From CAIKMD01 sp963702925 (GTDB lineage Bacteria; Pseudomonadota; Alphaproteobacteria; ATCC43930; CGMCC-115725), in NCBI GenBank assembly GCA_963702925.1, contig OY969771.1:4216001-4280000 (forward strand): a stretch of DNA of 64,000 nucleotides, given 5' to 3'. The position numbers and the translations under genes were made by a program. Positions 37,347 to 46,444 of this stretch are shown here, piece by piece. Within the stretch, counting starts at the first letter, position 1. Every line of letters begins with the position of its first letter. Below the pieces are notes generated by a model. The model had not been told where the DNA came from, searched no databases, and saw only the letters and a program-made list of their open reading frames with translations.

Positions 37347-38108
37347 TCAGGGAAGCAGCACATCGCGCCAGGGCGTTGAATTCGGCCGATGCGCCGCAAA
37401 GCGGAACACCGGCCGAGATTGCGGCTTCGCGGCAGCGGGCAAAGCGATCAGCGCGCTCGACACGGTGGCAAAGCCGCGCCCGGTGTCGAAGCGCATCGCG
37501 CCTTGCGGGCCTTCGCTCGGCGCGAATTGCTCGTCGAGCAGGAGCCGTTCCCACGCGCCCCAGTCGTTGTGCTCGGGATCGGGCGGGGCGGCGGCGGCAA
37601 AAAGCGGGCGGTAACGGCGGAGCCGCGGCGTTTCCATGTCGTTGAGATCGCCCGCCGCGATGATGCCGAGGCCGGGTTTGATCGTTTCCACCGTGATCGG
37701 CAAGGTTCCGGTTGGGTCGGCATGGCGCAGCCAGAACGCGTCGCGATTGTCGGCGATGACGAGGTTGAAGGTGCGGTAGGCGGCGGGCTCGATCTTGGCA
37801 AGCGCCTCGGCGGCTTCGTTTGCATCGGCGTGATCGAGCGCTTCGAGCACCAGCTCGCCGCGCGAGCGTTGGCCCGCGGCGGGCCCGAGCGAGCCGTGCC
37901 GGTTGAGGATCCCCGCCACCACGCCGAAATCGTTTATTCCAAGCCACGAACCTCCGGCAAGCTGGTCGCGCCCGGCCACCACTTCGGGCCGATCGGGCCA
38001 ATGCCGCCCGGGCGGCAGCCAGGGCCGGCCGACCATCTCGTCGCGGTTGGCGGCGATCAGAACTGGCCAGTCGTGGTCCGGCCTAAGTAAGATTACGAAG
38101 GTGCACAT
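37347..38108 (-). CDS. NRDE/TANGO2-family protein
   Basis: A 253-residue Ntn-type protein of the NRDE (TANGO2) family. The N-terminus, MCTFVILLRPDHDWPVLIAANRDEM, has Cys2 as potential nucleophile and the NRDE motif; GSWLGINDFGVVAGILNRHG follows. Related proteins are linked to haem or lipid handling, but no bacterial activity is settled. It is divergent from the DUF1476 gene with only 46 bases between them. Confidence 0.9.
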   Translation of the reverse strand: MCTFVILLRPDHDWPVLIAANRDEMVGRPWLPPGRHWPDRPEVVAGRDQLAGGSWLGINDFGVVAGILNRHGSLGPAAGQRSRGELVLEALDHADANEAAEALAKIEPAAYRTFNLVIADNRDAFWLRHADPTGTLPITVETIKPGLGIIAAGDLNDMETPRLRRYRPLFAAAAPPDPEHNDWGAWERLLLDEQFAPSEGPQGAMRFDTGRGFATVSSALIALPAAAKPQSRPVFRFAAHRPNSTPWRDVLLP

Positions 38109-38154
38109 GCGGGCGGTTATGGTCTAATCGCGCCAGACAGCAAGAGGAATTTCC

Positions 38155-38478
38155 ATGTCGGGATTCGACGAGCGGGAAAAGGGCTATGAACGCAAATTCG
38201 AACTTGACCAGGAATTGGCGTTCAAAATAAGAGCGCGGCGGAATCATCTGCTTGGGCTGTGGGCGGCGGGGCATCTCGGCTTGAAGGGCGAGGCCGCTGA
38301 AGGTTACGCCCGCGCGATTGCCGATCCGGCCAGGCAGCCGCCCGGCGACGACGAAATCGTCCGAAAAATTGCGGCTGACTTCAAGGCGAAGGCGGTAACG
38401 CTCGATGCGACTCGTATCCGTATCGAGCTAGATGAATGCGGCGCCGAGGCGAAAAAACAGCTCGCTCCGGGGAAATAG
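38155..38478 (+). CDS. DUF1476 / zeta-type inhibitor of F1Fo-ATPase
   Basis: A 107-residue all-helical protein of the DUF1476 family, which in Paracoccus was identified as the zeta subunit, an inhibitor of ATP hydrolysis by F1Fo-ATPase. Marks: SGFDEREKGYERKFELDQELAFKIRARRNHLLGLWAAGHLGL, then a four-helix body to the C-terminus. The family is almost confined to Alphaproteobacteria, which supports the taxonomic call. Clear RBS (AAGAGGAA). Convergent with purB. Confidence 0.93.
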   Translation: MSGFDEREKGYERKFELDQELAFKIRARRNHLLGLWAAGHLGLKGEAAEGYARAIADPARQPPGDDEIVRKIAADFKAKAVTLDATRIRIELDECGAEAKKQLAPGK

Positions 38479-38491
38479 GGGAGGACGGTAG

Positions 38492-38516
38492 CGCGGCGCC
38501 GGAACGGCGTCGCCGC
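38492..38516. terminator. imperfect GC-rich hairpin between convergent genes
   Basis: CGCGGCGCCG-GAA-CGGCGTCGCCGCG can fold with a small bulge. It lies between the convergent DUF1476 and purB genes and could stop transcription from both sides. Confidence 0.4.
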
Positions 38517-38518
38517 GA

Positions 38519-39823
38519 TCAGTTCGCCGCCGGTCCGAACACGCGGCCGAAGATCGTATCGACGTGCTTTAGGTGATAGGTGTCGTCAAAGAGCAGGTCG
38601 ATCGCAGCCGGTGATAGCCGGCTCGTCACGTCGGGGTCGAGCTTGAGCAGCGCCGCGAAGTTGGATTTGCCTTCCCACACCTGCATCGCGTTGCGTTGCA
38701 CCGCGCGATAGGCATCCTCGCGACTCATCCCGGCTTGCGTCAGGGCCAGAAGCACGCGTTGGGAATTGTGCAAACCGCCGAGCTTGTCGAGATTGCGTTT
38801 CATCGCCTCGGGATAGACGAGAAGGCGATCGACCAACCCCGTCAGCCGCGCCAAGGCGAAATCCAGCGCGATGGTCGCATCGGGCGCGATCACGCGCTCG
38901 ACCGCGGAATGCGAGATGTCGCGCTCGTGCCACAGCGCGACGTTTTCGAGCGCCGGCACCACGGTGGAACGCACCAGCCGCGCCAGGCCGGTGAGGTTCT
39001 CCGACAGCACCGGGTTGCGCTTATGCGGCATCGCCGAGGACCCTTTTTGCTCGGGCGCGAAATACTCCTCGACCTCGCGTACTTCCGTGCGCTGCATGTG
39101 GCGAATCTCGAGCGCCAGGCGCTCGATCGAGCTGGCGATCACGCCGAGCGTGGCGAAGAACACCGCATGGCGATCGCGCGGAATGACCTGAGTCGAAACC
39201 GGCTCGGGCTTTAGGCCGAGCTTCTTGGCGACGTGTTCTTCGATCGCGGGCGGCACATTGGCGAAGGTCCCGACCGCGCCTGAAATCGCGCAGGTCGAGA
39301 TCTCTTCCTTCGCGGCTTCCAGCCTTGCGCGGTCGCGCGCGAATTCGGCATAGAAGCCGGCGAGCTTCACCCCGAACGTCGTCGGCTCGGCATGGATGCC
39401 ATGGCTGCGTCCGATGGTGAGCGTGGTCTTGTGCTCGAAAGCCCGGCGCTTCAGCACGCCGAGCAAGGCATCGAGATCGGCGAGCAGAATATCGCACGCC
39501 TGTTTGAGCTGAACCGCGAGGCAGGTATCGAGCACGTCGCTCGAGGTCATACCCTGATGCAGGAACCGCGCCTCGGGCCCGATATGCTCGGAGAGATTGG
39601 TCAGGAAAGCCACGACATCGTGGTGAATCTCGCGCTCGATCGCATCGATGCGTGCGATTTCCCACTTGCCCTTGTCGCGAATGGCCTTGGCGGCGCTTGC
39701 CGGGATGATGCCGGCCTCGGCGAGCGCATCGCAGGCATGGGCCTCGATCTCGAACCAGATGCGGAAGCGGTTGTCCGGCTCCCAGATTGCCGACATCGCA
39801 GGCCGGCTGTAGCGAGGAATCAT
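38519..39823 (-). CDS. purB: adenylosuccinate lyase
   Basis: A 434-residue fumarase-superfamily lyase acting twice in purine synthesis (SAICAR to AICAR, and adenylosuccinate to AMP). The signature loop is SSAMPHKRNPVLSENL; the catalytic base and acid blocks are HQGMTSSDVLDTCLA and TIGRSHGIHAEPTTFG. Start ATG 39823 (MIPRYSRPAM) gives the usual N-terminus and a normal length. It lies on the same strand as the pur operon but is separated from it by the NRDE and DUF1476 genes. Confidence 0.96.
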   Translation of the reverse strand: MIPRYSRPAMSAIWEPDNRFRIWFEIEAHACDALAEAGIIPASAAKAIRDKGKWEIARIDAIEREIHHDVVAFLTNLSEHIGPEARFLHQGMTSSDVLDTCLAVQLKQACDILLADLDALLGVLKRRAFEHKTTLTIGRSHGIHAEPTTFGVKLAGFYAEFARDRARLEAAKEEISTCAISGAVGTFANVPPAIEEHVAKKLGLKPEPVSTQVIPRDRHAVFFATLGVIASSIERLALEIRHMQRTEVREVEEYFAPEQKGSSAMPHKRNPVLSENLTGLARLVRSTVVPALENVALWHERDISHSAVERVIAPDATIALDFALARLTGLVDRLLVYPEAMKRNLDKLGGLHNSQRVLLALTQAGMSREDAYRAVQRNAMQVWEGKSNFAALLKLDPDVTSRLSPAAIDLLFDDTYHLKHVDTIFGRVFGPAAN

Positions 39824-39884
39824 GGCAGACGGCTTAACGCAGCGTGCGCCCGGGCGCAACGCCTAACGGCGATCTTCAGGTTGG

Positions 39885-40562
39885 TCAGTTTTGGGCGAGG
39901 GGCTGGGGCGGCGCGTTCGTTAGCACGAAATTGATGCGCGAGCCTTGTTCCTCGGTCTGGAAGGCGACGACGATGCCGTTGGTGTCGAGCCAGACCACGT
40001 AGTGCTTGTCGGTTTCGATGTCGAACTGGTGGAGGTGGCGCGTCTGGCCGTCCAAGGTGATGGAGGTGTCGCCGCTGTCGGTGACGACCGCCTTTACAAC
40101 CTTGCCGGTCTTGGTCGACATCATCATGTCGGTGTTAAGAACCGAAGCGGCCCACGGGTTGGACGGATGCACGTCGGCCGGCGCCGTGATCGTGCCGAGC
40201 GGCGAGGAGATGACGAAGGCGTCGCCTTGTGCCGCGCCGTTCACGTCGTACATCTTGCCGTTCTCGTTGGTGTCGCTTTGGAAAGCAACGAGCCTTCCGT
40301 CCTGCCATTGCTCCGTGCGATCGCCATCCTGGTGGAAAAGGCGGATGCCGAGCACTTTGACCGCGATATGGATCTGGGTCTTGACCTCGACCTTGTCGCC
40401 GTTCTGCTCGATCGTGTTGGTGTAGGTGCCGATATTGCCGTAGGTCGGGTGCTCGACTTGATAGAAATAGGTCTGCGGCGCAGCGGAAACCTGGCCTGAC
40501 AGCGTAAGACACGCCGCCATCGCGAGCAAAGAAGTGGCCGAGATCCGCGCCAATGGAGTCAT
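39885..40562 (-). CDS. secreted DUF6134-like protein
   Basis: A 225-residue exported protein. Residues 1-28 are a signal peptide (SLLAMAACLTLSGQVSAA). The mature part is beta-rich (QTYFYQVEHPTYGNIGTYTNTIEQNGDKVEV) and resembles the DUF6134 group of periplasmic beta-barrel-like proteins. No enzyme motif is visible. It is read away from purB's 5' end on the same strand after 61 bases. Function unknown. Confidence 0.72.
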   Translation of the reverse strand: MTPLARISATSLLAMAACLTLSGQVSAAPQTYFYQVEHPTYGNIGTYTNTIEQNGDKVEVKTQIHIAVKVLGIRLFHQDGDRTEQWQDGRLVAFQSDTNENGKMYDVNGAAQGDAFVISSPLGTITAPADVHPSNPWAASVLNTDMMMSTKTGKVVKAVVTDSGDTSITLDGQTRHLHQFDIETDKHYVVWLDTNGIVVAFQTEEQGSRINFVLTNAPPQPLAQN

Positions 40563-40657
40563 ATCGGTCCTATCGTCTCCACGATTCTAACGAGTTTCGG
40601 CCAAGTCTTTCAAGCGCTTGTTAAGCACCGGTAAAACCGCCCCCGGACCGGCCGTGA

Positions 40658-41605
40658 TCAAACCGTGGCAGCGCCCTTGTATGTATTGGGTTTCGTGTGT
40701 GATTTTGCGAGCTGCCGTTCGACGCGCGTCATCAAATCCTGGGCGTCGAATGGCGCCCGGACTTTGGCGTCATTGTCGAAATAGACGAAGACATCCCGCT
40801 TGCTGCGTTTCGCGCCGAGGCGGTCGACGGCACGCTCGGCGTCCTTCGGCTCGCCGCCTTGCGCCCAGGCCGCTGCTCGTCGCGCCCAAATATCGAGGGC
40901 GCGCGCATCGTAGCCGCTGGCGTAGAGTTCTTCGGAGCCGTGGAGCCGGCAATAGATGAAATCGGCCGTCACATCCATAAGCCGAGGCCAGGCGACCCCG
41001 TCGGCGCAGACCAGAGCGACCCGGTATTTCCGCAGCAAGGCGATGAAAGCGGGATCGACGAAGCTCGCGTGGCGAACTTCCATCGCGTGACGCACGGGGC
41101 GGTCGGCCTCGCTCTCGAGCCAAACGCGGCCGCGCATACGCGGTTCGTGACGGCGCGCAAGCGTGATCGCCGCGTCGGTATCGTGCGGCAAGAGCGCGAG
41201 GAACGGCTCGATCACGGCGGGGTCGAAGCGCAGGCTGGGCGGCAATTGCCACAGAATCGGCCCGAGCTTTTTCTCGAGGCGCAATAAGCCCGATGCGAAG
41301 AAATTCGCGACCGCGCCATCTACGCCTTTGAGTCGGCGAATATGGGTGACAAAGCGCGGCGCTTTCACGGCAAAGACGAAATCGGCCGGCGTCTCTGCCG
41401 CCCAGCGCGCAAAGCTTTCCGGCCGCTGCAGCGCGTAAAACGTGCCGTTGATCTCGATCGAGCGAAAAATTTCGCCGGCATAGGCGAGCTCGCGCGCATG
41501 CGGCAATCCCTTGGGATAGAATTTCCCGCGCCATGGCGCATAGGTCCAACCGGCAATGCCGATGCGAACCGCGCCTGCTCTCGCCGCCGTGCTCAATTCA
41601 TCCAC
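40658..41605 (-). CDS. DUF72 domain protein
   Basis: A 315-residue TIM-barrel-like protein of the DUF72 (YecE) family. Family blocks: IGIAGWTYAPWRGKFYPKGLP, FRSIEINGTFYALQRPESFARWA, FVFAVKAPRFVTHIRRL, ILWQLPPSLRF, MEVRHASFVD, FIYCRLHGSEELYASGYD and DVFVYFDNDAKVRAP. Activity is unknown; the family shares features with endonuclease-IV-like barrels. A stand-alone gene with 95 bases to the next one. Confidence 0.92.
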   Translation of the reverse strand: MDELSTAARAGAVRIGIAGWTYAPWRGKFYPKGLPHARELAYAGEIFRSIEINGTFYALQRPESFARWAAETPADFVFAVKAPRFVTHIRRLKGVDGAVANFFASGLLRLEKKLGPILWQLPPSLRFDPAVIEPFLALLPHDTDAAITLARRHEPRMRGRVWLESEADRPVRHAMEVRHASFVDPAFIALLRKYRVALVCADGVAWPRLMDVTADFIYCRLHGSEELYASGYDARALDIWARRAAAWAQGGEPKDAERAVDRLGAKRSKRDVFVYFDNDAKVRAPFDAQDLMTRVERQLAKSHTKPNTYKGAATV

Positions 41606-41758
41606 CGCCGACCCGGAAACGGGGTGCCACCGCGTCCGGTCGCGGCGGCCGCGTCGCCTTGGACGCTGTTATGGAGGAGTAAAGATCGGCTGGTTTCCAT
41701 GCCATTTGCTGACCTCCGGCACAACGATCGGTTAAGCCTGTCTTGCTAGGGTTGTGGC

Positions 41759-42049
41759 ATGACGCCGCATCGCCTTGACCCGTCCATTTTCGGCATCAAC
41801 TGGCGCAGTTGGGTTGCCCTCGGCCTGACGGTCGCATGGTGCTCGACATTCTATTTCTGGCGCCAGCCGCAAACGCCTTTCGCTTTCGATTTGCCGCAGG
41901 CGCAAGTGCCGATGGGCACGCATGTGAACACCTTGGCGGCGGCCTATCCCACGACCATTTTCAATTGCGGCAGCACCGGCATGTCGTGGTGCGCGAATTA
42001 CTGCGATCGCCATTCGAACATCCGCTACGTGGAATGCACCCCGCCGTGA
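41759..42049 (+). CDS. small protein with one membrane segment
   Basis: A 96-residue predicted protein with a single transmembrane helix (WVALGLTVAWCSTFYFW) near the N-terminus and a Cys-rich outer part (FNCGSTGMSWCANYCDRHSNIRYVECTPP) that could form two disulfides. No RBS is clear. I do not recognise a family, but the membrane-plus-Cys layout is protein-like. Last complete chromosomal gene before the radC break. Confidence 0.55.
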   Translation: MTPHRLDPSIFGINWRSWVALGLTVAWCSTFYFWRQPQTPFAFDLPQAQVPMGTHVNTLAAAYPTTIFNCGSTGMSWCANYCDRHSNIRYVECTPP

Positions 42050-42069
42050 CGGCGCAGCCGGTCGCCGCG

Positions 42070-42237
42070 CTATAGCAACCCCAAGCTCTTGAAGCTCGCA
42101 TGCCGGCCGCGGCCGATCACGAGGTGATCGTGAAGGCTGATGCCGACTGCTTTTGCCGCCTCGCGCACCGCGCGCGTCATGTCGATATCGGCCTTGGACG
42201 GGGTCACGTCGCCCGACGGATGGTTATGGAAGAGGCC
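42070..42237 (-). pseudogene. radC: 3' fragment of radC, cut by island insertion
   Basis: About 56 codons match the end of RadC: FHNHPSGDVTPSKADIDMTRAV, then EAAKAVGISLHDHLVIGRGRHASFKSLGLL. The JAMM metal motif HxH-x(n)-D is still here, but some 180 upstream residues are missing. Homology to RadC stops at about 42237; the frame runs on for ten unrelated codons (to an ATG at 42267). The missing part should lie beyond the far end of the inserted element, outside this window, if the insertion is simple. Confidence 0.85.
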
Positions 42238-42451
42238 ACGAGAAGGATATATCGTATTAAGAAACAAGTGTTTACGACAGAATTGGAGATGGTGTGGGGC
42301 CGGGCATTGGGGGCGGTAAGTCGTGACGGTTCATGACTGTCATGCTACGTCAATGTCCTTCCCGCCAGGTACTTTTGCGGCACGGTAGATCATCATGTGC
42401 GTCCCATTTCCACGCCTGAGCGCACGTTGCACGCTGTAGGCTCGACAGCGA

Positions 42452-44788
42452 TTAGACGTTCAGCCGGACACGTACACGCTGATAGAGCTGAATCTGCGCT
42501 TCATGTTCGAGCTGCACCACGACGGCGAAGCGTTGACTCTGCACCAGACTGCTTGCCCATCCGCCTTCGCAGCGAACCACGAGATAGTAACGATCCCCGT
42601 AACCGCCGATATCTTGCTTGAACGATACCGATGCGCTTTGCAGCGTGGCTTTTTCGCGGAGCTGCGGGCCCGGTTTGAGCGCACAGTTGTAGCGCCCTGC
42701 GAGCTCGGGGAATTTTCCCTCACCAGCATCGCGTTTGCGATAGTGCTCGAAGATGAGCTGCGGCGCGCACCCTCGCACCAGCCGAAAACTCATTCCAAGA
42801 CCGGCATAGTCGGCGCGGGTATGACGGACCGGCGGATCGTAAGCGAGCGACACCGTAACCGTACGGCGACCGGCCTCGGTTTGGAACAGGTCCGGGATCG
42901 GGACTTCGTAGACGGCAAAATGATCGATCGGCAGTTCGTCCTCGGCGTAGAGCACAACTCGCGCATCGTCGGAATAGGCGGCTCGCTCGAGGTCTATTTG
43001 CCCGTGACCACACACCGAGAGCACCGCATCAACGCCGAGGCTGCGGAGGCACTCTTCGGCCGCTCCGGGAACTCCTGCGGCGCCGACCAACAGGGCTCGC
43101 AGCAAATTGGCCGATGCCGTCGGCAGAAGACGGAGCATCTGGGCGGCTTTGAACGCGACAAGCGGCGTCGCATAGGACGTGCCGGATCCAGCAGTGAAGA
43201 GTCGGTCGACCGGCCGGTGATGGAGGGTGAGAACGCCGGCCGCCGCAACGTCCTCGCCGCCACGCAGGCGCTGGACTGCGGGATCAAAAAGCATCGTCCC
43301 GCCGAAATCTACAACATCCGGCTTGATGGCACCGCTGACGCCCGGTCCGATGCGCGTGAAGGGCGAGGGTTTCAAGGCGCGGGTGATCGGTCGGACGCCG
43401 ACGTCTTGGCCCAAGTCTTCATCGATCCCTTCTCCGTTCGCCAGCGCGCCTACGGTGACGACGTTCAAGGCGCCCGCGGGTTCGAAGAAGCGATTGGCGT
43501 CCTCGAGCAGATAGCCGGGATAGTCGGTCACCGCCTGCTCGAGCCGGTTGCCGCTACGCGGCAGGCGATTGCCTGCGGCGACGATGATGAGAACGTTCCG
43601 CTCTCGGGCCAATTCATCGAGCGTCGCGGCCCAGGTTCCGACCTTATTGCCCTTGTAAGGCTGTTTGCTGTCACCGAGAGCGAGCACAAAGATCCGGCAG
43701 CCGAATCGATCATTCAGGGTGCCGATCGCTTCGCGCATTTGCGAGGGTACTAGTCGGCGGTCGTCGAACCGACCGTGCTCGTTGACGACCTTGGCCGAGC
43801 ACAGCCGCGCGGCGCGCTGGAGCGTGCCGTTAGCGAGCTGCGCCCGCAGATCGCCAAACACCGCAACTCCGCCGACCCGTGTACCATGGCCCTAGTCGTC
43901 GGCGCTTCCCAAGGCGGCGGGCACGCCGATGGCGCCGACGAGAATATCATCGATCAGGGGATGCGCATTGACGCCGCTATCGATGATCCCGACGATCGGG
44001 ACATCCTCGCCGACGGCCGTTCTTTCCGGCAGTTGCTCAAGGGTCAGGTCGAGTGCTTCGCCGGCGACGATCTCCGGAACCGGCGGCAAATCGATCGACG
44101 CGACATCCTCGATGGCGAGGAGGGTGCGCACCAATGTGCCCGTTGCCTTGATCCGGAGCAGGCTGATCGACGGCCCGACATATCGATCGTAAACCTCGCC
44201 GCCACGTGCGACGACATAGTCGGCGATTTGCTGAAGCTTGCGTTCCCGTAGTTCACGTCGTCCGACGTCCCAGAGTTCGAGGTCGAGTAGGAATTCGGCG
44301 CCTTCGGCGAAATCCTCTGGATCGTTAAAACCGTCCTCCCGGAGGCGAAGGCCGATGCGGTCGCGTGGTTCGACAACGCCAATGCTTTCGATCGTTGCGA
44401 TGAAGCTCACATAAGGCGGGTATTTTTGACCCGCTGGCGCGCCTCCCGCATAAGCGTTCAGACGCTGCCGGAACTCCGTCATCTCGTCCGCCGATGAGAA
44501 CAACACCAGCGTTCGGTCAATATCGCTCGAGAGCACCGTCAGGCCGAGCTGTTCCCATTGCTCTTCCAGTAAGGAGCCGGTCATCTGGACGCGAAGGATG
44601 AGCGAAGGATCGATGACGTCAGGCCGACGCCGTTGCCGCTGTACCGCGACCGCCTCGTCGAGCTCCTCGCGCAAGCGTCGGCTGTGGTCAGCCGGATCGC
44701 GCTCCGGTGGACGGCCACCGCCGCCTGTCTTGCGGCGCTCGAGCTGCTCCGGCAGACGGACAAGCCGAAGATGCTCGTAACGCGCCAT
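42452..44788 (-). pseudogene. IetS-like S8 subtilase, interrupted by one in-frame amber codon
   Basis: One continuous frame of 779 codons broken only by TAG at codon 299. The N-terminal 250 residues are a long lead region. The S8 triad would be Asp270 (PIVGIIDSGVN), His301 (GHGTRVGG) and Ser538 (GSGTSYATP), with Asn407 (AAGN) as oxyanion residue. The stop falls two codons before His301, so the first product (298 residues) keeps only Asp and a second product from GTG 43861 keeps only Ser. Paired with an AAA ATPase gene 13 bases upstream, as in the IetAS toxin/defence modules. Either a nonsense mutation, a base-call error, or readthrough. Confidence 0.85.
43892..43894 (-). other. in-frame amber (TAG) codon inside the subtilase gene
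   Basis: On the minus strand the bases read GCC GAC GAC TAG GGC CAT GGT ACA, that is Ala-Asp-Asp-stop-Gly-His-Gly-Thr. The same frame is open for 298 codons before and 479 after. A single change from GAG, CAG, AAG, TGG, TCG, TTG or TAC/TAT would explain it. Confidence 0.95.
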
Positions 44789-44801
44789 GGCTCGACCGGA
44801 A

Positions 44802-45791
44802 TCAGGTCGGTCGGTTCAGCCGCGCACTGCCGGAGCGCCGGCGCGCTTCGTCGACGAGCGCGGCTGAAAAATCGTGTTCACGGATCTCCTTACGGCGATC
44901 GATGACTGCGGACTTGATCGCCTGAATGCAAACACGTTCGATCTCCGCATAGGAATAGCCGTCCAACCGATCGGTGAAGGTCTGCGGGTTGAACGCGATC
45001 GGGACATTCTTGAATTTCATGGTCAGATAGCGTCGGATCATCGCCTTTTCGGGCTTATCGAACCAGACGACCTCGTCGAATCGCCGCCAGATCGCGGCAT
45101 CGAGCGACTGGTCCAGATTTGTTGCGGCGACCAGAAAGCCTTTCGGCCGAATGCGATCGATGAAGATCAGCAGGCTGTTTACTACGCGCCGCAACTCGTT
45201 GTGCTCGGCGCCATCTTCCCGCGAGCGTGCCAGGGCATCGAACTCATCAAGAAAGAGAACGCATGGTTGCTTGCGCGCGAATTCAAAGATCTTGCGTACA
45301 TTGCCTGCCGTCTCGCCCAGATAGGACGAAATCAAGCGGTCGAGCTTCACGACGTAAAGCGGCAGCCCTAGCTCTCCGGCAAATATCTCCGCGCAAAGGG
45401 TCTTGCCGCAGCCGGGAGGGCCGCAGAACAGCAGCTTCGAGCGGACCGGCAAACCTCTGCGCCGAACCTCGTCCGCGCGCCGGAATTCCTTCATCAAGCC
45501 GACGAAAACGCGCACGTTCGGGGCCGACAGGATGATGTCCTTGTGCGTATGCGTCGGCTCGATCCGCTCGACGAAATCGCTGGCGGCATCCGGAAATGGA
45601 ATAAGCGGTGCCAAGGCCTTGAGTGCCTGCGGCGACGCCTGCGTGTTTTCCAAGGTCTGGCGCAGCGATCGCGCGAGCACGCGATTGTTCTTCTGCTCCT
45701 CTTCAAGGATGATCTGCTCGGCAACCGCGCGAAAGTCATCATCGCGGCCGTAGCTCGCCAGCAGTTTTTTCATCAATTCGCCGCGCGCCAT
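44802..45791 (-). CDS. ietA: AAA-family ATPase, IetA-like
   Basis: A 329-residue AAA ATPase. Walker A is GPPGCGKT at 124-131, Walker B LFLDEFDAL at 179-187, then a sensor-1 block AATNLDQSLD and arginine finger candidates in IWRRFDEV. The N-terminal 110 residues are a helical lead. Classic AAA (FtsH/p97-like) proportions. It directly precedes the S8 subtilase gene on the same strand with a 13-base gap, the arrangement of IetA/IetS on pTi-SAKURA and in phage-defence lists. ATPase is the antitoxin/regulator in the known pair. It appears intact, unlike its partner. Confidence 0.88.
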   Translation of the reverse strand: MARGELMKKLLASYGRDDDFRAVAEQIILEEEQKNNRVLARSLRQTLENTQASPQALKALAPLIPFPDAASDFVERIEPTHTHKDIILSAPNVRVFVGLMKEFRRADEVRRRGLPVRSKLLFCGPPGCGKTLCAEIFAGELGLPLYVVKLDRLISSYLGETAGNVRKIFEFARKQPCVLFLDEFDALARSREDGAEHNELRRVVNSLLIFIDRIRPKGFLVAATNLDQSLDAAIWRRFDEVVWFDKPEKAMIRRYLTMKFKNVPIAFNPQTFTDRLDGYSYAEIERVCIQAIKSAVIDRRKEIREHDFSAALVDEARRRSGSARLNRPT

Positions 45792-45868
45792 GATCGCTTA
45801 TCCGTTCCGTGCTACCGCCGGCGCGGGAGACAATTCCCCGGCCGCGCGCCGCTCTGCCAACCCGTCCG

Positions 45869-46345
45869 TCACGCGCCCCTCCGTCTCACAACGCGCGGCG
45901 GAAATGGCAATGTCGTCTGTTCGAACGCGGCGATCACCGGCATCATCTGTCGCCGCAGCCGAGCAATCAAGGGATCGAGCCCGATCGCCAGGACCGGCTC
46001 GGACAACCCGCGTTCCGGCAGTTCGACCGCGGGGACAAGCGATGCTCCAGATGTCGTGACGACGGCGACTGCTCCCTCGAAGGACGCAGGGCGTGCGTCG
46101 GAAAGCACCCGGAACAGGCGATCGATCCCTTCGGAAATGCTGGTGATCCGCACACCGAAATTCGAGATTAGTTCGTGCGTTACAGCCAGACCGAGCAGAT
46201 CGGCGAAGCTGAAGCGGGCAGATTTGCCTGGCTTGGTCCCCAGATACGGGACCGCCTTGCGCCAATGGCGAATCGTTTCAACCGAAACGCCGGTAAGACC
46301 TCGTGCCTGCTCCTGGGTAAACTGGATCGTGGCGATTCCCGACAT
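45869..46345 (-). CDS. MerR-like HTH regulator
   Basis: A 158-residue protein with an N-terminal MerR-type winged helix (FTQEQARGLTGVSVETIRHWRK, then FSFADLLGLAVTHEL). The C-terminal 90 residues are unlike known MerR effector domains and hold no Cys metal site. It lies 77 bases upstream of the ATPase gene on the same strand, so it may control the IetAS-like pair. The ATG is close to GGAA. Ligand unknown. Confidence 0.78.
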   Translation of the reverse strand: MSGIATIQFTQEQARGLTGVSVETIRHWRKAVPYLGTKPGKSARFSFADLLGLAVTHELISNFGVRITSISEGIDRLFRVLSDARPASFEGAVAVVTTSGASLVPAVELPERGLSEPVLAIGLDPLIARLRRQMMPVIAAFEQTTLPFPPRVVRRRGA

Positions 46346-46444
46346 TTCCTGTTGTCCGCAACGAGAAACGTTGGGGAGGTATACCAGAGATTATGGGGCC
46401 CGGCAACTTCGTATTGCGCTTAGCGCGGCTCCCTCGAGGCGCGG

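Noticed and set aside
42238..42451. Possible attachment site or integrase remnant at the island edge
   Set aside because: No tRNA, integrase fragment or clear direct repeat found; the matching end is outside the window.
42452..43861. Treating the downstream subtilase half as a separate intact gene starting at GTG 43861
   Set aside because: It lacks the catalytic Asp and His, has no RBS, and is exactly in frame with the upstream half; a single interrupted gene explains it better.
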